Below, one piece after another: positions 16,681 to 25,173 of a DNA stretch of 36,030 nt. The stretch is from an uncultured Prevotella sp. (GTDB lineage Bacteria; Bacteroidota; Bacteroidia; Bacteroidales; Bacteroidaceae). The stretch spans positions 1 to 36,030 of the forward strand of contig CALUFN010000022.1 in the NCBI GenBank assembly GCA_944319945.1, given 5' to 3'. Made by a program: the position numbers and the translations under genes. The notes under the pieces are model-generated. The model had not been told where the DNA came from. It saw nothing but the letters and a program-made list of their open reading frames with translations, and did no database searches. Each line of letters begins with the position of its first letter. Position 1 is the stretch's first letter.

Positions 16681-17592
16681 TCATCTTCTTCCTCCTACTC
16701 TGCCGCCTCCTCCTCTTACGGCACCGCCGCTGCGGAAGTTGGCACCGCCGCTACGGAAGTTGGCACCGCTGCGGTTTGGGCGGAAGGTGTTGGTGTTATT
16801 GAACCTAGGGCTGCGCTGTACGCTTTGGCGACGGGTGCGGTTGGAGTCGAAGGGCCTGCGTGTGGTCGTCCTTTGCCGTTCAGCGTTGAACGTGGCGCGG
16901 CGGTTGGCATCGAAGGTATTACGACGATCGGTCACGCGGACGGACTCGCCGCGATTGCCCTTATAGCCTGTGCGCACGGGCCGATGGCCAAAATGCGGAC
17001 GACCGTGATTAGCCGTGCCGGTTAAGCCGTGGTAGTGGCGGTAGCTAGGCACGTAGACATATGTCGGGTGATACCATGCCCACGGCCTGTAAGGGCCATA
17101 GAACCACGGGTCGTACCACCAGCCTGCATACCAGCCGTAGGGTCGGCCGTACCATCCGTAAGGGCCGTAAGCCCACGGATCGTACAGTGGGTCGTACCAA
17201 TAGAAGTCGTCGTAGCGGCTAAGCGCACGGCTGTACCTGTAATCTTCGTCACCGCCATAGTCATAACCGCCTGCTGCGGCGTCGGCAGACACGGAGGCAA
17301 GGGCGGTGTCTACGAGGGTGGTGTCAGCCGCGTAAAAGTCTATCACGTCGGTAGCGGCCGTATCGCCGTCTATGGCCGTATAATAGCTGCCGCCGAACAC
17401 TCCGCGACGGTTGTACTCGTCAACGTCGCGCACGGCACCGCCGTAACCACTAACCGCCTCATCGCCGTCAGGCCGGTAAGCAGCCGGGACCTTGTCTTTT
17501 TTCTCGGGCACAAAGTAGATGTCGTCTTGGGCCACGGCACCTAACGCCAGCGTGCCGAGCAAGACCGATGTTATTACTATCCTTTTCATCAT
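16681..17592 (-). CDS. Exported low-complexity protein with YW-rich centre and RG-rich tail
   Basis: A 303-residue protein with a signal peptide (MMKRIVITSVLLGTLALGAVAQ). Residues 30-110 are acidic. Residues about 128-185 are extremely rich in Tyr, Trp, Pro and Gly (WYDPLYDPWAYGPYGWYGRP and similar). The C-terminal 110 residues are basic with Arg, Asn, Gly and Thr, including the exact repeat FRSGGANFRSGGA and a final GGGRVGGRR. No enzyme domain is apparent. The composition suggests a periplasmic or surface structural or nucleic-acid/glycan-binding protein, but this is inference. It is first gene of a pair with OmpP1 and is divergent from prmA. Confidence 0.75.
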   Translation of the reverse strand: MMKRIVITSVLLGTLALGAVAQDDIYFVPEKKDKVPAAYRPDGDEAVSGYGGAVRDVDEYNRRGVFGGSYYTAIDGDTAATDVIDFYAADTTLVDTALASVSADAAAGGYDYGGDEDYRYSRALSRYDDFYWYDPLYDPWAYGPYGWYGRPYGWYAGWWYDPWFYGPYRPWAWYHPTYVYVPSYRHYHGLTGTANHGRPHFGHRPVRTGYKGNRGESVRVTDRRNTFDANRRATFNAERQRTTTRRPFDSNRTRRQSVQRSPRFNNTNTFRPNRSGANFRSGGANFRSGGAVRGGGGRVGGRR

Positions 17593-17623
17593 ATCCTACA
17601 TGTATTGTTGAATTACCTTTGTA

Positions 17624-17631
17624 CAAAATTA
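17624..17631 (-). promoter_or_regulatory. -7 box upstream of the RG-rich protein gene
   Basis: TAATTTTG on the minus strand, 32 bases before the ATG. The nearest TTG is only 16 bp upstream, so the -33 element is weak. Confidence 0.5.
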
Positions 17632-17697
17632 TCGAATAAGTGTATTGCAAAAATAAGGAAAAACCCTAAAAGCTGATATGTTTTTCCCTATTTTTTA

Positions 17698-17705
17698 TAC
17701 ATTTG
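17698..17705 (+). promoter_or_regulatory. -7 box of prmA
   Basis: TACATTTG, 20 bases before the chosen ATG at 17726. No good TTG lies 19-21 bp upstream. The position argues against the in-frame ATG at 17678, which would lie ahead of the promoter. Confidence 0.6.
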
Positions 17706-17725
17706 CAGAAGAATTTAACATGATT

Positions 17726-18619
17726 ATGAAATATCTGAAAGTGACTTTCAACGTATGCCGCAACGGCGAGGACACGGCCGACGGAGACGACGCGCTGCTG
17801 CAGGCGGCGCGCGACTTGTTGTGCCAAGCGGCCGGAGCCGAAGCCGGCTTTGAGGCGTTCGACGAAAACGAGGGCGGCCTGACGGGCTACGTGCAGCAGA
17901 AACTCTTCGACGTGACCGCACTCGATGCCTGCCTCAAGGAGCTGCCCCTGCAGGGGATAAACGTGAGCTACACGGTGAGCGAGGCCGAGAACCGCAACTG
18001 GAACAAGGCTTGGGAGGACGAGGGCTTCGAGCCGATAAACGTCGACGGCAAATGCGTAATACACGACGCACACCACCGCATCGACGTTCCAAAGGGCGTG
18101 GCGGACATTACGATAGACGCTAAGCAGGCCTTCGGCACGGGCAACCACGAGACTACGCGCATGATTGTAAGCGAGTTGGCCGACACTGACTTGAAGGGAA
18201 AACGAGTGCTCGACTGCGGATGCGGCACGGGGATACTGTCGATAGCGGCGGCAAAGTTCGGCGCGGCCGAGGCTGTGGGTTACGACATTGACGAATGGAG
18301 CGTGGAAAACACGAAGCACAACTGCGAACTTAACGGCACGCCGAACGTGAGCGTGGCACTCGGCGACGCCGGCGCGATAAGGAAGATGGGAGACAAGTTT
18401 GACGTGGTGGCGGCCAACATAAACCGCAACATCCTGCTGGCCGACATGCCGGAGTTCAGAGCCGCCATGACCGACGGCGCACTGCTGTTGCTGAGCGGAT
18501 TCTACGAGGCCGACGCGCCAATGCTCACCGACAGGGCCGCAGGCTTGGGACTTGAACTTGTGAAGAAGCACACGCTGAACGGCTGGTGCATGCTGGTGTT
18601 AAGGGCTGTAGGCGGCTAA
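17726..18619 (+). CDS. prmA: Ribosomal protein L11 methyltransferase
   Basis: A 297-residue SAM-dependent methyltransferase that trimethylates ribosomal protein L11. The small N-terminal domain (MKYLKVTFNVC to about residue 90) recruits L11. The catalytic part shows ENRNWNKAWEDEGFEPINV, then IDAKQAFGTGNHETTRM, and the SAM-binding loop VLDCGCGTGILSIAAAKFGA. The N[I/L]xxN-type active motif appears as AANINRNIL. Length matches the family (about 290). The ATG at 17726 is chosen from alignment to the family start and the -7 box at 17698. ATG at 17720 is also possible. Its stop overlaps the convergent GH25 stop by 4 bases. Confidence 0.93.
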   Translation: MKYLKVTFNVCRNGEDTADGDDALLQAARDLLCQAAGAEAGFEAFDENEGGLTGYVQQKLFDVTALDACLKELPLQGINVSYTVSEAENRNWNKAWEDEGFEPINVDGKCVIHDAHHRIDVPKGVADITIDAKQAFGTGNHETTRMIVSELADTDLKGKRVLDCGCGTGILSIAAAKFGAAEAVGYDIDEWSVENTKHNCELNGTPNVSVALGDAGAIRKMGDKFDVVAANINRNILLADMPEFRAAMTDGALLLLSGFYEADAPMLTDRAAGLGLELVKKHTLNGWCMLVLRAVGG

Positions 18620-19494
18620 TTGCCTATGGTAAGCCGGCGCAGGTCGTAATAACTACCGTTGTAAATGTTAAAGTCTACGTAGCCCCTTATGCCGGGCAGG
18701 CGGCCTGCGTCGGTGTGCTGCCAGAACTTCCACTCGCCGGCATACTCCACCTTATCCACGTAGTAATGAGCTATCCAATAAGGATAGTCGTCGAATACGG
18801 GTGTGTTGAGATAGTTCATTTTGAACTTGTAATACGTGTAGATGATCGGTTTTACATGGTATCGGTCTTCCACTATGTGGAGCCAAGTGAGCACGTCGCG
18901 CTGAAAATCCTCAACACTCACGTCCTTAGGTTTGTTCTCTATGTCGAGCACGGGCGGCAGGTCACCGTCTATCAGGTGCACGTTGTCAAGGAAGAAGTAA
19001 GCCTGGGCTCGGGCCGACGACTTGTTGCTCCAGAAATGATAGGCACCTCGGATGAAGCCATACTCACGGGCTTGGGTGAAGTTGTCCCTGAACTTTGGGT
19101 CGAGGATGCTCGCGCCCTCGGTAGCTTTTATGAGCACGAAGCGTATGGGACACTTCTCTATCATGGCGTTCCTGAGCAGTTCCCAATCAATGTCGCCCTG
19201 ATGGTGGCTTACGTCTATGCCGCGTATCTCGTAACCCTCGGGATACTTTGCGTCGCCGTACAGCGCACGCCAGCGGAATCCGAACGGGCCTACGAACACG
19301 TAATAGAACACCCATACGTAAAACACGGCGACACACAACCCGCCAGCCCACCATGCCCAACGCGGACGACGGCGCAAGTAACGGCCGAGCGCACCGGCAG
19401 GCGACACGGCACGGCGACGAGCCCTGCGGCCACGACGGGCACAGGCCTTACGGGACGTTGCCGCAGAACCTTGCGTCTTACGCTTAACTGACAT
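18616..19494 (-). CDS. Membrane-anchored GH25 lysozyme
   Basis: A 292-residue glycoside hydrolase family 25 muramidase. The first 45 residues are strongly basic (RRGRRARRRAV and similar), followed by one membrane helix (WWAGGLCVAVFYVWVFYYVF, about 48-67). The enzyme is thus held on the periplasmic face with a cytoplasmic Arg-rich tail. The catalytic domain begins at GIDVSHHQGDIDW (first Asp). It has LIKATEG, GAYHFW, the catalytic PPVLDIEN (Asp-x-Glu), IIYTYY, and a closing WQHTDAGRLPGIRGYVDFNI. GH25 enzymes cleave the MurNAc-GlcNAc bond of peptidoglycan. A terminator lies between it and pfp, so it may rely on readthrough or its own promoter. Confidence 0.9.
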   Translation of the reverse strand: MSVKRKTQGSAATSRKACARRGRRARRRAVSPAGALGRYLRRRPRWAWWAGGLCVAVFYVWVFYYVFVGPFGFRWRALYGDAKYPEGYEIRGIDVSHHQGDIDWELLRNAMIEKCPIRFVLIKATEGASILDPKFRDNFTQAREYGFIRGAYHFWSNKSSARAQAYFFLDNVHLIDGDLPPVLDIENKPKDVSVEDFQRDVLTWLHIVEDRYHVKPIIYTYYKFKMNYLNTPVFDDYPYWIAHYYVDKVEYAGEWKFWQHTDAGRLPGIRGYVDFNIYNGSYYDLRRLTIGN

Positions 19495-19506
19495 TTACAC
19501 TGTTTA

Positions 19507-19535
19507 AATAAAGGGGTGGCCGTACAACCACCCCT
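19507..19535 (-). terminator. Terminator of pfp
   Basis: Perfect 8-bp stem AGGGGTGG/CCACCCCT (19512-19519 with 19528-19535). On the minus strand it is followed by TTATTTAAA. It lies 30 bases after the pfp stop and just ahead of the GH25 start. Confidence 0.7.
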
Positions 19536-19564
19536 ATGTCGTAAACTGATATAAACAAATACGC

Positions 19565-21205
19565 TTATTCCTGCTCCAGGGCGAGAGTCCTAGTGGTCAT
19601 GTCGCACACCTCGGCAGGTCCCCAATACTGTATCGGACCGGGATATACGTAACACGTATCCTTAGCCCACTTGTCACGGTTCTTCTCCAACTCTTTGAAG
19701 GGTTTGCCGTCAAGCTCTACCAAAGCCTTACGTATCACGGGCTTGTTCTCACCGTTGCGGCGCTCTATGTTCATCATCATCGTGATGGGCACGCCTCCCG
19801 CCTTCCACTGGTCGGTAGGTTTGGTAGTGTCTTTCACGATGGCCATGTAACCCGTCTTGCCGTTGGCAATAAGATGGGCGGCACTCGTACCGAGGGCGTA
19901 GCAGTAGTCGGCGTCGAAGTTCGACGGAGCGGCGCAGCGGCCCTCGTAACCGAAGAAGTGATGCAGGGCGGCGAACTTGCCTACGTACTTGCCCTCCTCC
20001 TTCCACTGTGCCAGCTTAGCCTCGCACATGTCTGAAAGCAACTTTTCGGTCTCTATCAACGACACCTGCACGTTGCCGTGGGGATCCCTGTCAAGCGAGA
20101 GCTGACGTGCCACGTTGGCCGGCAGCGTAGAGAAGGTCTGCCTGCTCTCTTCGCTGAGATGGGCAAGGATGTACTCGCGCTGGGCTGCGGGGTCGAGGCT
20201 CTTATAGTCGTCACCGTGTGAGGCGAGCAGTTCGTTAAGTTCCTCTATGAGCTTGCCTATCGAGGGGATGAACTCTATCAAACCTTCGGGAATAAGTATC
20301 ACGCCGAAGTTGTCACCGCGTGCCGCACGGTAGGATATCACCTCGCAAATCTGCTCGACGATTTGGTTGAGAGTCATGTTCTTAACCTTCACCTCCTCGG
20401 ATACGAGGCAGATGTTAGGCTGGCACTGCAGGGCACACTCAAGTGCTATATGGCTGGCCGAACGGCCCATGAGTTTGATGAAATGCCAATACTTACGGGC
20501 CGAGTTACAGTCGCGCTCAATGTTACCGATAAGTTCCGAATAAGTCTTGGTGGCCGTGTCGAAGCCGAACGAGGTCTCTATTTGGGCGTTTTTCAGGTCG
20601 CCGTCTATCGTCTTGGGGCAGCCAATCACCTGCACGCCGTAGTTCTTAGCTGCGTAATACTCGGCCAGCACGCAGGCGTTGGTGTTAGAGTCGTCGCCGC
20701 CGATGATGACGAGCGCCTTGATACCGAGCTCGCGTATGATCTCAAGACCTTTCTCAAACTGTTCCACCTTCTCGAGCTTAGTGCGGCCGGAGCCTATCAT
20801 GTCAAAACCGCCGGTGTTGCGGTAGTCGTCGATAAAGTCTCCGGTTATCTCCACGTACTTATGGTCAACGAGCCCGCCGGGGCCGAGGATGAATCCGTAG
20901 AGTTTATTGGCGGGGTTCATCTTCTTGATAGTGTCATACAGTCCGGTTATTACATTGTGTCCGCCGGGAGCCTGGCCGCCGCTGAGTATCACGCCGACAT
21001 TCATCTGCTCGGCGTTCTCGGTGTCGCTCGGCTCGAACTCCACCACCGGCATGCCGTAGGTGTTGGGGAACAACTGCCTGATCTCCTCCTGATTGTCCAC
21101 GCTCTGCGTAGGTTCGCCTTCCTTTACCTTAACCAATCCCTTAAGTGCTTCCGGCAATTTGGGCACGTAGCCCATCCTTGCTTTTTGCAATGCGCTTTTT
21201 TCCAT
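19565..21205 (-). CDS. pfp: Diphosphate--fructose-6-phosphate 1-phosphotransferase (PPi-dependent PFK)
   Basis: A 546-residue long-form PFP, catalysing the reversible transfer of phosphate from pyrophosphate to fructose 6-phosphate. The glycine loop is SGGQAPGGHN (75-84). The PPi-specific substitution is GGDDSNTNA (169-177), with Asp where ATP-dependent enzymes have Gly. The catalytic segment is PKTIDGDL (197-204), and a MGRSASH sugar-phosphate loop follows. The length matches the plant-beta-like/Bacteroidales clade. It makes glycolysis PPi-economical and allows gluconeogenic flow. It is transcribed alone from a TATTTTTG box about 60 bases upstream. Confidence 0.95.
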   Translation of the reverse strand: MEKSALQKARMGYVPKLPEALKGLVKVKEGEPTQSVDNQEEIRQLFPNTYGMPVVEFEPSDTENAEQMNVGVILSGGQAPGGHNVITGLYDTIKKMNPANKLYGFILGPGGLVDHKYVEITGDFIDDYRNTGGFDMIGSGRTKLEKVEQFEKGLEIIRELGIKALVIIGGDDSNTNACVLAEYYAAKNYGVQVIGCPKTIDGDLKNAQIETSFGFDTATKTYSELIGNIERDCNSARKYWHFIKLMGRSASHIALECALQCQPNICLVSEEVKVKNMTLNQIVEQICEVISYRAARGDNFGVILIPEGLIEFIPSIGKLIEELNELLASHGDDYKSLDPAAQREYILAHLSEESRQTFSTLPANVARQLSLDRDPHGNVQVSLIETEKLLSDMCEAKLAQWKEEGKYVGKFAALHHFFGYEGRCAAPSNFDADYCYALGTSAAHLIANGKTGYMAIVKDTTKPTDQWKAGGVPITMMMNIERRNGENKPVIRKALVELDGKPFKELEKNRDKWAKDTCYVYPGPIQYWGPAEVCDMTTRTLALEQE

Positions 21206-21265
21206 GACAATAAATTTTAATTTAATTATTCAATTAAGCCGGACGGCGTTTCACGTTCGGCACGG

Positions 21266-21273
21266 CAAAAATA
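21266..21273 (-). promoter_or_regulatory. -7 box of pfp
   Basis: TATTTTTG on the minus strand, about 60 bases upstream of the ATG. No clear TTG at -33. Confidence 0.5.
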
Positions 21274-21345
21274 CTAAATTTCGGCAACATGCGAAAATAA
21301 ATAATTTCTTTTGGAGAAAAATATCGTCTTATTTTCGGTCAAGCG

Positions 21346-21376
21346 TTTGCATTTTAGCATTTATTGCCTATATTTG
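21346..21376 (+). promoter_or_regulatory. Promoter of the three-gene run 21454-24925
   Basis: TTTG (21346-21349), 19 bp, TATATTTG (21369-21376): exact consensus. The leader of about 70 bases begins with a GC-rich hairpin (GCCGaCGGCA and TGCCGgCGG, about 21388-21409). Confidence 0.85.
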
Positions 21377-21453
21377 CATAGATTATCGCCGACGGCACTT
21401 TGCCGGCGGTGACATCCACATTATTTATATTTACTGTTTTAATAATAAACGTT

Positions 21454-21723
21454 ATGGCAAACAGACGCAATCTCAAGAAGATAATCAACTACATCTGCAA
21501 CGACCTCTTTTCAGAATGCATAGCAACGTCGTTGTACTCAGGCAACAGGAAAAAAGACGAAATCAATGCCATACTGGCCTCGATCGTCATAGTAAGGCAG
21601 CACTACGTATGCCGGATATCCCACCCGGAGCCGGGCATGCCCGCCAAAGCGTACTTCAAGGACCTCAAGGCCAGGCTCAATACGCAGATAGACGAGATAA
21701 CCGACAACATAGCCAACATCTAA
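21454..21723 (+). CDS. Small conserved Bacteroidales protein
   Basis: An 89-residue, probably all-helical cytoplasmic protein, MANRRNLKKIINYICNDLFS. It has ILASIVIVRQHYVCRISHPE and PGMPAKAYFKDLKARLNTQI near the end. From memory this matches an uncharacterised protein conserved across Bacteroidales, with the HPEPGMPAKAYFKDL stretch nearly invariant. The function is unknown. The ATG at 21454 is chosen over 21400 because the first 18 residues of the longer form lie in the AT-rich leader. It is first in a run with the acyltransferase and the amidase-like lipoprotein. Confidence 0.75.
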   Translation: MANRRNLKKIINYICNDLFSECIATSLYSGNRKKDEINAILASIVIVRQHYVCRISHPEPGMPAKAYFKDLKARLNTQIDEITDNIANI

Positions 21724-21746
21724 TCCGCCATCGGCCACCACCCCGC

Positions 21747-22298
21747 ATGCTACGGAAAATCTGCAAATGGCTCTTATACAAGAGGCTGGGCTGGGAGAAG
21801 AACGTGACCGTAAGCCACCCTGACAAATTCATAATCTGCCTTGCGCCGCACACGAGCAACGCCGACTTCCTGCTCGGCCAGCTGTACATGAGAGCCGAGG
21901 CGATGAAAATAAACTTCCTGATGAAGAGCGAATGGTTCGCATGGCCGCTCGGAACGCTGTTCAGGAAGCTCGGCGGCATACCCGTAAGCCGTGGCCGCCA
22001 CACGAGCATGACAGACTCGCTCGCAGCCACGGCAAGGCGCAGGCCTACGTTCAGGCTGTGCGTCACGCCCGAAGGCACAAGGTCGCTCAACCCCGACTGG
22101 AAAAAAGGATTCTATTACATCGCGCTGAAGGCCGGCATACCAATCCTACTGTACGGCCTCGACTACGAGAGGAAGCTCATACAATGCACCAAAAGCCTGA
22201 CTCCAAGCGGAGACATAGACAAGGACATGAGGCTGATAAAAGACTACTTCAAGGGCTTCACGGGGAGACATCCCGAATTATTCACTACCGGAGAATAA
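21747..22298 (+). CDS. PlsC-like phospholipid acyltransferase
   Basis: A 183-residue protein, MLRKICKWLLYKRLGW. It has the acyltransferase block I APHTSNADFLLG (His-x4-Asp), block II FRKLGGIPVSRG, block III VTPEGTRS, and block IV around KAGIPILLYGLDY. Members of this family move a fatty acyl chain to lysophosphatidic acid or another lysolipid at the inner membrane. This short form, without a strong N-terminal helix, is common in Bacteroidales and its exact acceptor is unknown. The ATG at 21747 is 23 bases after the previous stop. A longer open frame from 21204 is an out-of-gene extension. Confidence 0.85.
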   Translation: MLRKICKWLLYKRLGWEKNVTVSHPDKFIICLAPHTSNADFLLGQLYMRAEAMKINFLMKSEWFAWPLGTLFRKLGGIPVSRGRHTSMTDSLAATARRRPTFRLCVTPEGTRSLNPDWKKGFYYIALKAGIPILLYGLDYERKLIQCTKSLTPSGDIDKDMRLIKDYFKGFTGRHPELFTTGE

Positions 22299-22300
22299 CT

Positions 22301-24925
22301 ATGCAAAGAAACATTTACCCGCTTCTGTTCTGCATCCTCCTTGCGGCATGCGGAACGAAGCGACACGTGATATCGCCGACAGACGGCAAACAACTGAAGA
22401 AACCGGCCCGCGAGGTAAAGGCCGACGTGGAATATAAAGGACTGCCGTGGGTGCAGAACGTATCGAAACCCATAATGATAACGCAGGGCCTGCAAAACAG
22501 GCACCTGTCCGTATGGGCGAGCCACGGGAGATATTACAACCAGAACAAGGACCGATGGCAATGGCAACGCCCCAACATGTTTTGCACGAACGAAGACCTG
22601 TTCACGCAGACGATAGTCGTGCCCTACCTCATACCGATGCTCGAAAACGCAGGCGCCGTAGTGTTCACGCCGCGCGAACGCGACTGGCAGAAAGAAGAAG
22701 TGATAGTAGACAACGACGCACGAACAAGCAACCCATACTACAAGGAAATCAACATAAGCAGGAAGTGGGAAGCATGCGGCACGAGGGGCTTCGCCCCAAG
22801 CACATCGCCATACTCGGGCACGGACAACCCCTTCAGGCAAGGCACTACGAGAAAGGCTAAGGCCTCCGAAAGCAAGGAATGCGAGATATCTTACCAGCCG
22901 TACTTCAGCCAAGCGGGACGCTACGCAGTCTACGTAAGCTACGCCACGACGCGCGAGAGCGTGCCCGACGCCCAATACGTAGTCTGCCACAAAGGGCGGC
23001 AGACTGTGTTCAACGTAAACCAAAGGATGGGCGGAGGCACGTGGGTGTATCTCGGCACGTTCGACTTCGACGCAGGATGCAGCTCGGGCAACCGCGTGGT
23101 GCTCACCAACGTAAGCCGCCACGACGGAGTGGTGACGGCCGATGCCGTGCGCTTCGGCGGAGGCATGGGCGTGATAAGCCGCGGCGGGCAGACGAGCGGT
23201 CTGCCCAAGTGCCTCGAGGGAGCGCGGTATTACGCCCAATGGGCGGGAGCGCCCGAAAGCGTATATTACGCTAAAGACGGCACCGACGACTACAAGGAAG
23301 ACATCTACACCCGCCCGTTCATGACAAACTGGCTCGCAGGCGGCTCGTGCTTCGCCCCTGACGAGAAGGGACTCAACGTGCCGATAGAGCTGGCTCTTGC
23401 CGTGCACAGCGACGCCGGCTACTCGGGCGATTACTCGTCGATAATCGGCTCGCTGGCCATCTGCACCACCAACGCCTCCGGCGGCCTGCTCGGCTCAGGC
23501 CTTTCGCGCTACAACTCGAAAAATTTCGCCAGCTACCTGCTCGACGGAGCCAACCGCGACATTACACGCGCTTACGGTAAATGGAACCGCAGGTACCTGT
23601 ATGACCGCAACTACGCCGAAACAAGATGCCCCGTGGTACCGTCGGCCATTATAGAGACCATGTCGCACCAGAACTTCCCCGACATGGCTATGGGGCAAGA
23701 TCCCGACTTCAGGTTCACGCTGGCGCGCAGCCTGTATAAGTCGATACTGCGCTTCAATTCGATGATGCACGACAAGTCATACGTGATATCTCCTTTGGCC
23801 CCCGTAAACATCAGTGCCGACTTCGCCGTAGGCGACACCCTGATAATAAGATGGGAGGCGCAACCCGACGCCGCCGAACCGACGGCCGTACCCACGGCAT
23901 ACGTGCTATACACGGCCATCGACGGCTACGACTTCGACAACGGCATCAGGATAAGCGGCAACGCATGCAAACTGAGGCTGCAGCCTAACACACTCTACAA
24001 ATTCAAGGTCACGGCGGTAAACGACGGAGGCGAGAGCTTCGCCTCGGAAACGGTGTCGGCAGTCTACGTGCCCGGAGCCAGGCACACGGTGCTCGTAGTG
24101 AACGGCTTCCACAGGATGTCGTCGCCGGCCACGGTCAACGACGACGTGCGGCAGGGATTCGACCTCGAGGCCGACCCCGGCGTATGCTTCGGCAAGACGA
24201 TAGGCTACTGCGGCCGGCAGATAGAGTTCGACAAGACTAAAATAGGCATCGAGGGGCCCGGCGGACTGGGCTACAGCGGCGGCGAGCTTGAGGGACACAT
24301 CATAATGGGCAACGAACTAAACCACACGATCACCCACGCCGAGGCGATAATGACTGCCGGGAAATATAACATCGCGAGCTGCTCGAAGCACGCCCTGGGC
24401 CGAAGCATCACAGACCTCGACAAATACGCCTGCATAGACCTAATACTCGGACTGGAGAAAGACGACGGCCGCTCGCTGAAACACTATAAGACGTTTACGC
24501 CTGAGATGCAAGGCATGCTTGAGGAATATGCCGACCGTGGAGGCAACCTGATAGTAAGCGGCGCCTATGTGGGCAGCGACATGACAGACGGCAACGGCAA
24601 GAGCTTTCTCGACGACGTGCTGCACGTAAGGTACAACAGCTCTGAAAAGTTAGGATTTAAAAGCACGATAAAGGGCATGGGCACGCAATTTGACATATAC
24701 ACGAGGCCCAACGAGGAACACTACGCCGCCACGTCGGTCGACCTGATAAGCCCTACGGGCAAAGCGTTTTGTGCACTTACCGACTATGAGGGCAAGTCAG
24801 TCTGCGTGGCTTACGACGGTCGTGACCGCCGCTCGTTCACGATGGGCTTCCCGTTCGAGTGCATCACGTCGGCCAAAACAAGGGCGACGATCATGAGGGG
24901 AATACTCAACTTCATATTCAAATAA
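22301..24925 (+). CDS. Large lipoprotein: amidase-like domain with golvesin-type insert and FnIII domain
   Basis: An 874-residue protein with a lipobox (LLAAC, cysteine 17), 2 bases after the acyltransferase stop. An N-acetylmuramoyl-L-alanine amidase-like fold appears split. One half is near residues 65-130 (LSVWASHGRYYN, IPMLENAGAVVF). The other half is near 360-455 (IELALAVHSDAGYSG, VVPSAIIETMSHQNF), giving candidate metal/catalytic residues His369 and Glu452. Between them, residues about 190-290 look like a golvesin C-terminal-type beta domain (RYAVYVSYATTRESVPDAQY, TADAVRFGGG). A fibronectin III-like segment (about 505-600) and an unassigned C-terminal 270 residues follow. Relatives are often labelled xanthan lyase. 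An outer-membrane or periplasmic wall-active role is the likelier reading. Confidence 0.82.
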   Translation: MQRNIYPLLFCILLAACGTKRHVISPTDGKQLKKPAREVKADVEYKGLPWVQNVSKPIMITQGLQNRHLSVWASHGRYYNQNKDRWQWQRPNMFCTNEDLFTQTIVVPYLIPMLENAGAVVFTPRERDWQKEEVIVDNDARTSNPYYKEINISRKWEACGTRGFAPSTSPYSGTDNPFRQGTTRKAKASESKECEISYQPYFSQAGRYAVYVSYATTRESVPDAQYVVCHKGRQTVFNVNQRMGGGTWVYLGTFDFDAGCSSGNRVVLTNVSRHDGVVTADAVRFGGGMGVISRGGQTSGLPKCLEGARYYAQWAGAPESVYYAKDGTDDYKEDIYTRPFMTNWLAGGSCFAPDEKGLNVPIELALAVHSDAGYSGDYSSIIGSLAICTTNASGGLLGSGLSRYNSKNFASYLLDGANRDITRAYGKWNRRYLYDRNYAETRCPVVPSAIIETMSHQNFPDMAMGQDPDFRFTLARSLYKSILRFNSMMHDKSYVISPLAPVNISADFAVGDTLIIRWEAQPDAAEPTAVPTAYVLYTAIDGYDFDNGIRISGNACKLRLQPNTLYKFKVTAVNDGGESFASETVSAVYVPGARHTVLVVNGFHRMSSPATVNDDVRQGFDLEADPGVCFGKTIGYCGRQIEFDKTKIGIEGPGGLGYSGGELEGHIIMGNELNHTITHAEAIMTAGKYNIASCSKHALGRSITDLDKYACIDLILGLEKDDGRSLKHYKTFTPEMQGMLEEYADRGGNLIVSGAYVGSDMTDGNGKSFLDDVLHVRYNSSEKLGFKSTIKGMGTQFDIYTRPNEEHYAATSVDLISPTGKAFCALTDYEGKSVCVAYDGRDRRSFTMGFPFECITSAKTRATIMRGILNFIFK

Positions 24926-25092
24926 GTGCTTGTGCTTAAAGAAATGTGCTGAATTTATTAGGTCATCAGGAGTTAACCCGACGGAGTTCATCACCCGTTA
25001 ACGAACACAGATCAGCAGCCTCGACTCTTTAATAACACTCTTTACACCAACGACTTAGGCCGCTACCGACGCACATCAGGAATAACGGCATC

Positions 25093-25155
25093 GTAAAAGG
25101 TGGCTTTTGGCAGCCTAAAAGGTTATCTTCTAAGCGGCCAAAAGCCACCTTTTAC
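25093..25155. repeat. 19-bp perfect palindromic intergenic repeat
   Basis: GTAAAAGGTGGCTTTTGGC (25093-25111) and its exact reverse complement (25137-25155) flank a 25-base centre that itself contains CTAAAAGG. It lies between the convergent amidase-like gene and radA. A partial extra arm (GGCGGCCTTTTAC) follows at 25165-25177, reaching the last codons of radA. It can act as a terminator in both directions, but the U tract is short. Related words occur near 88-110, 14797-14850 and 34930-34980. Confidence 0.8.
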
Positions 25156-25173
25156 AATGCGTTAGGCGGCCTT

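Noticed and set aside
17614-17621. TACCTTTG on the plus strand as a prmA promoter
   Set aside because: It is over 100 bases from the prmA start and overlaps the leader of the divergent gene. The TACATTTG at 17698 is better placed.
21204-21746. Long N-terminal extension of the acyltransferase frame back to 21204
   Set aside because: The extension runs through a promoter and the 89-residue gene in another frame. The family start is at MLRKI (21747).
21932-22300. N-terminal extension of the amidase-like lipoprotein into the acyltransferase gene
   Set aside because: The extension is antiparallel in sense to no known domain, overlaps the acyltransferase coding frame, and would bury the lipoprotein signal at residue 124.
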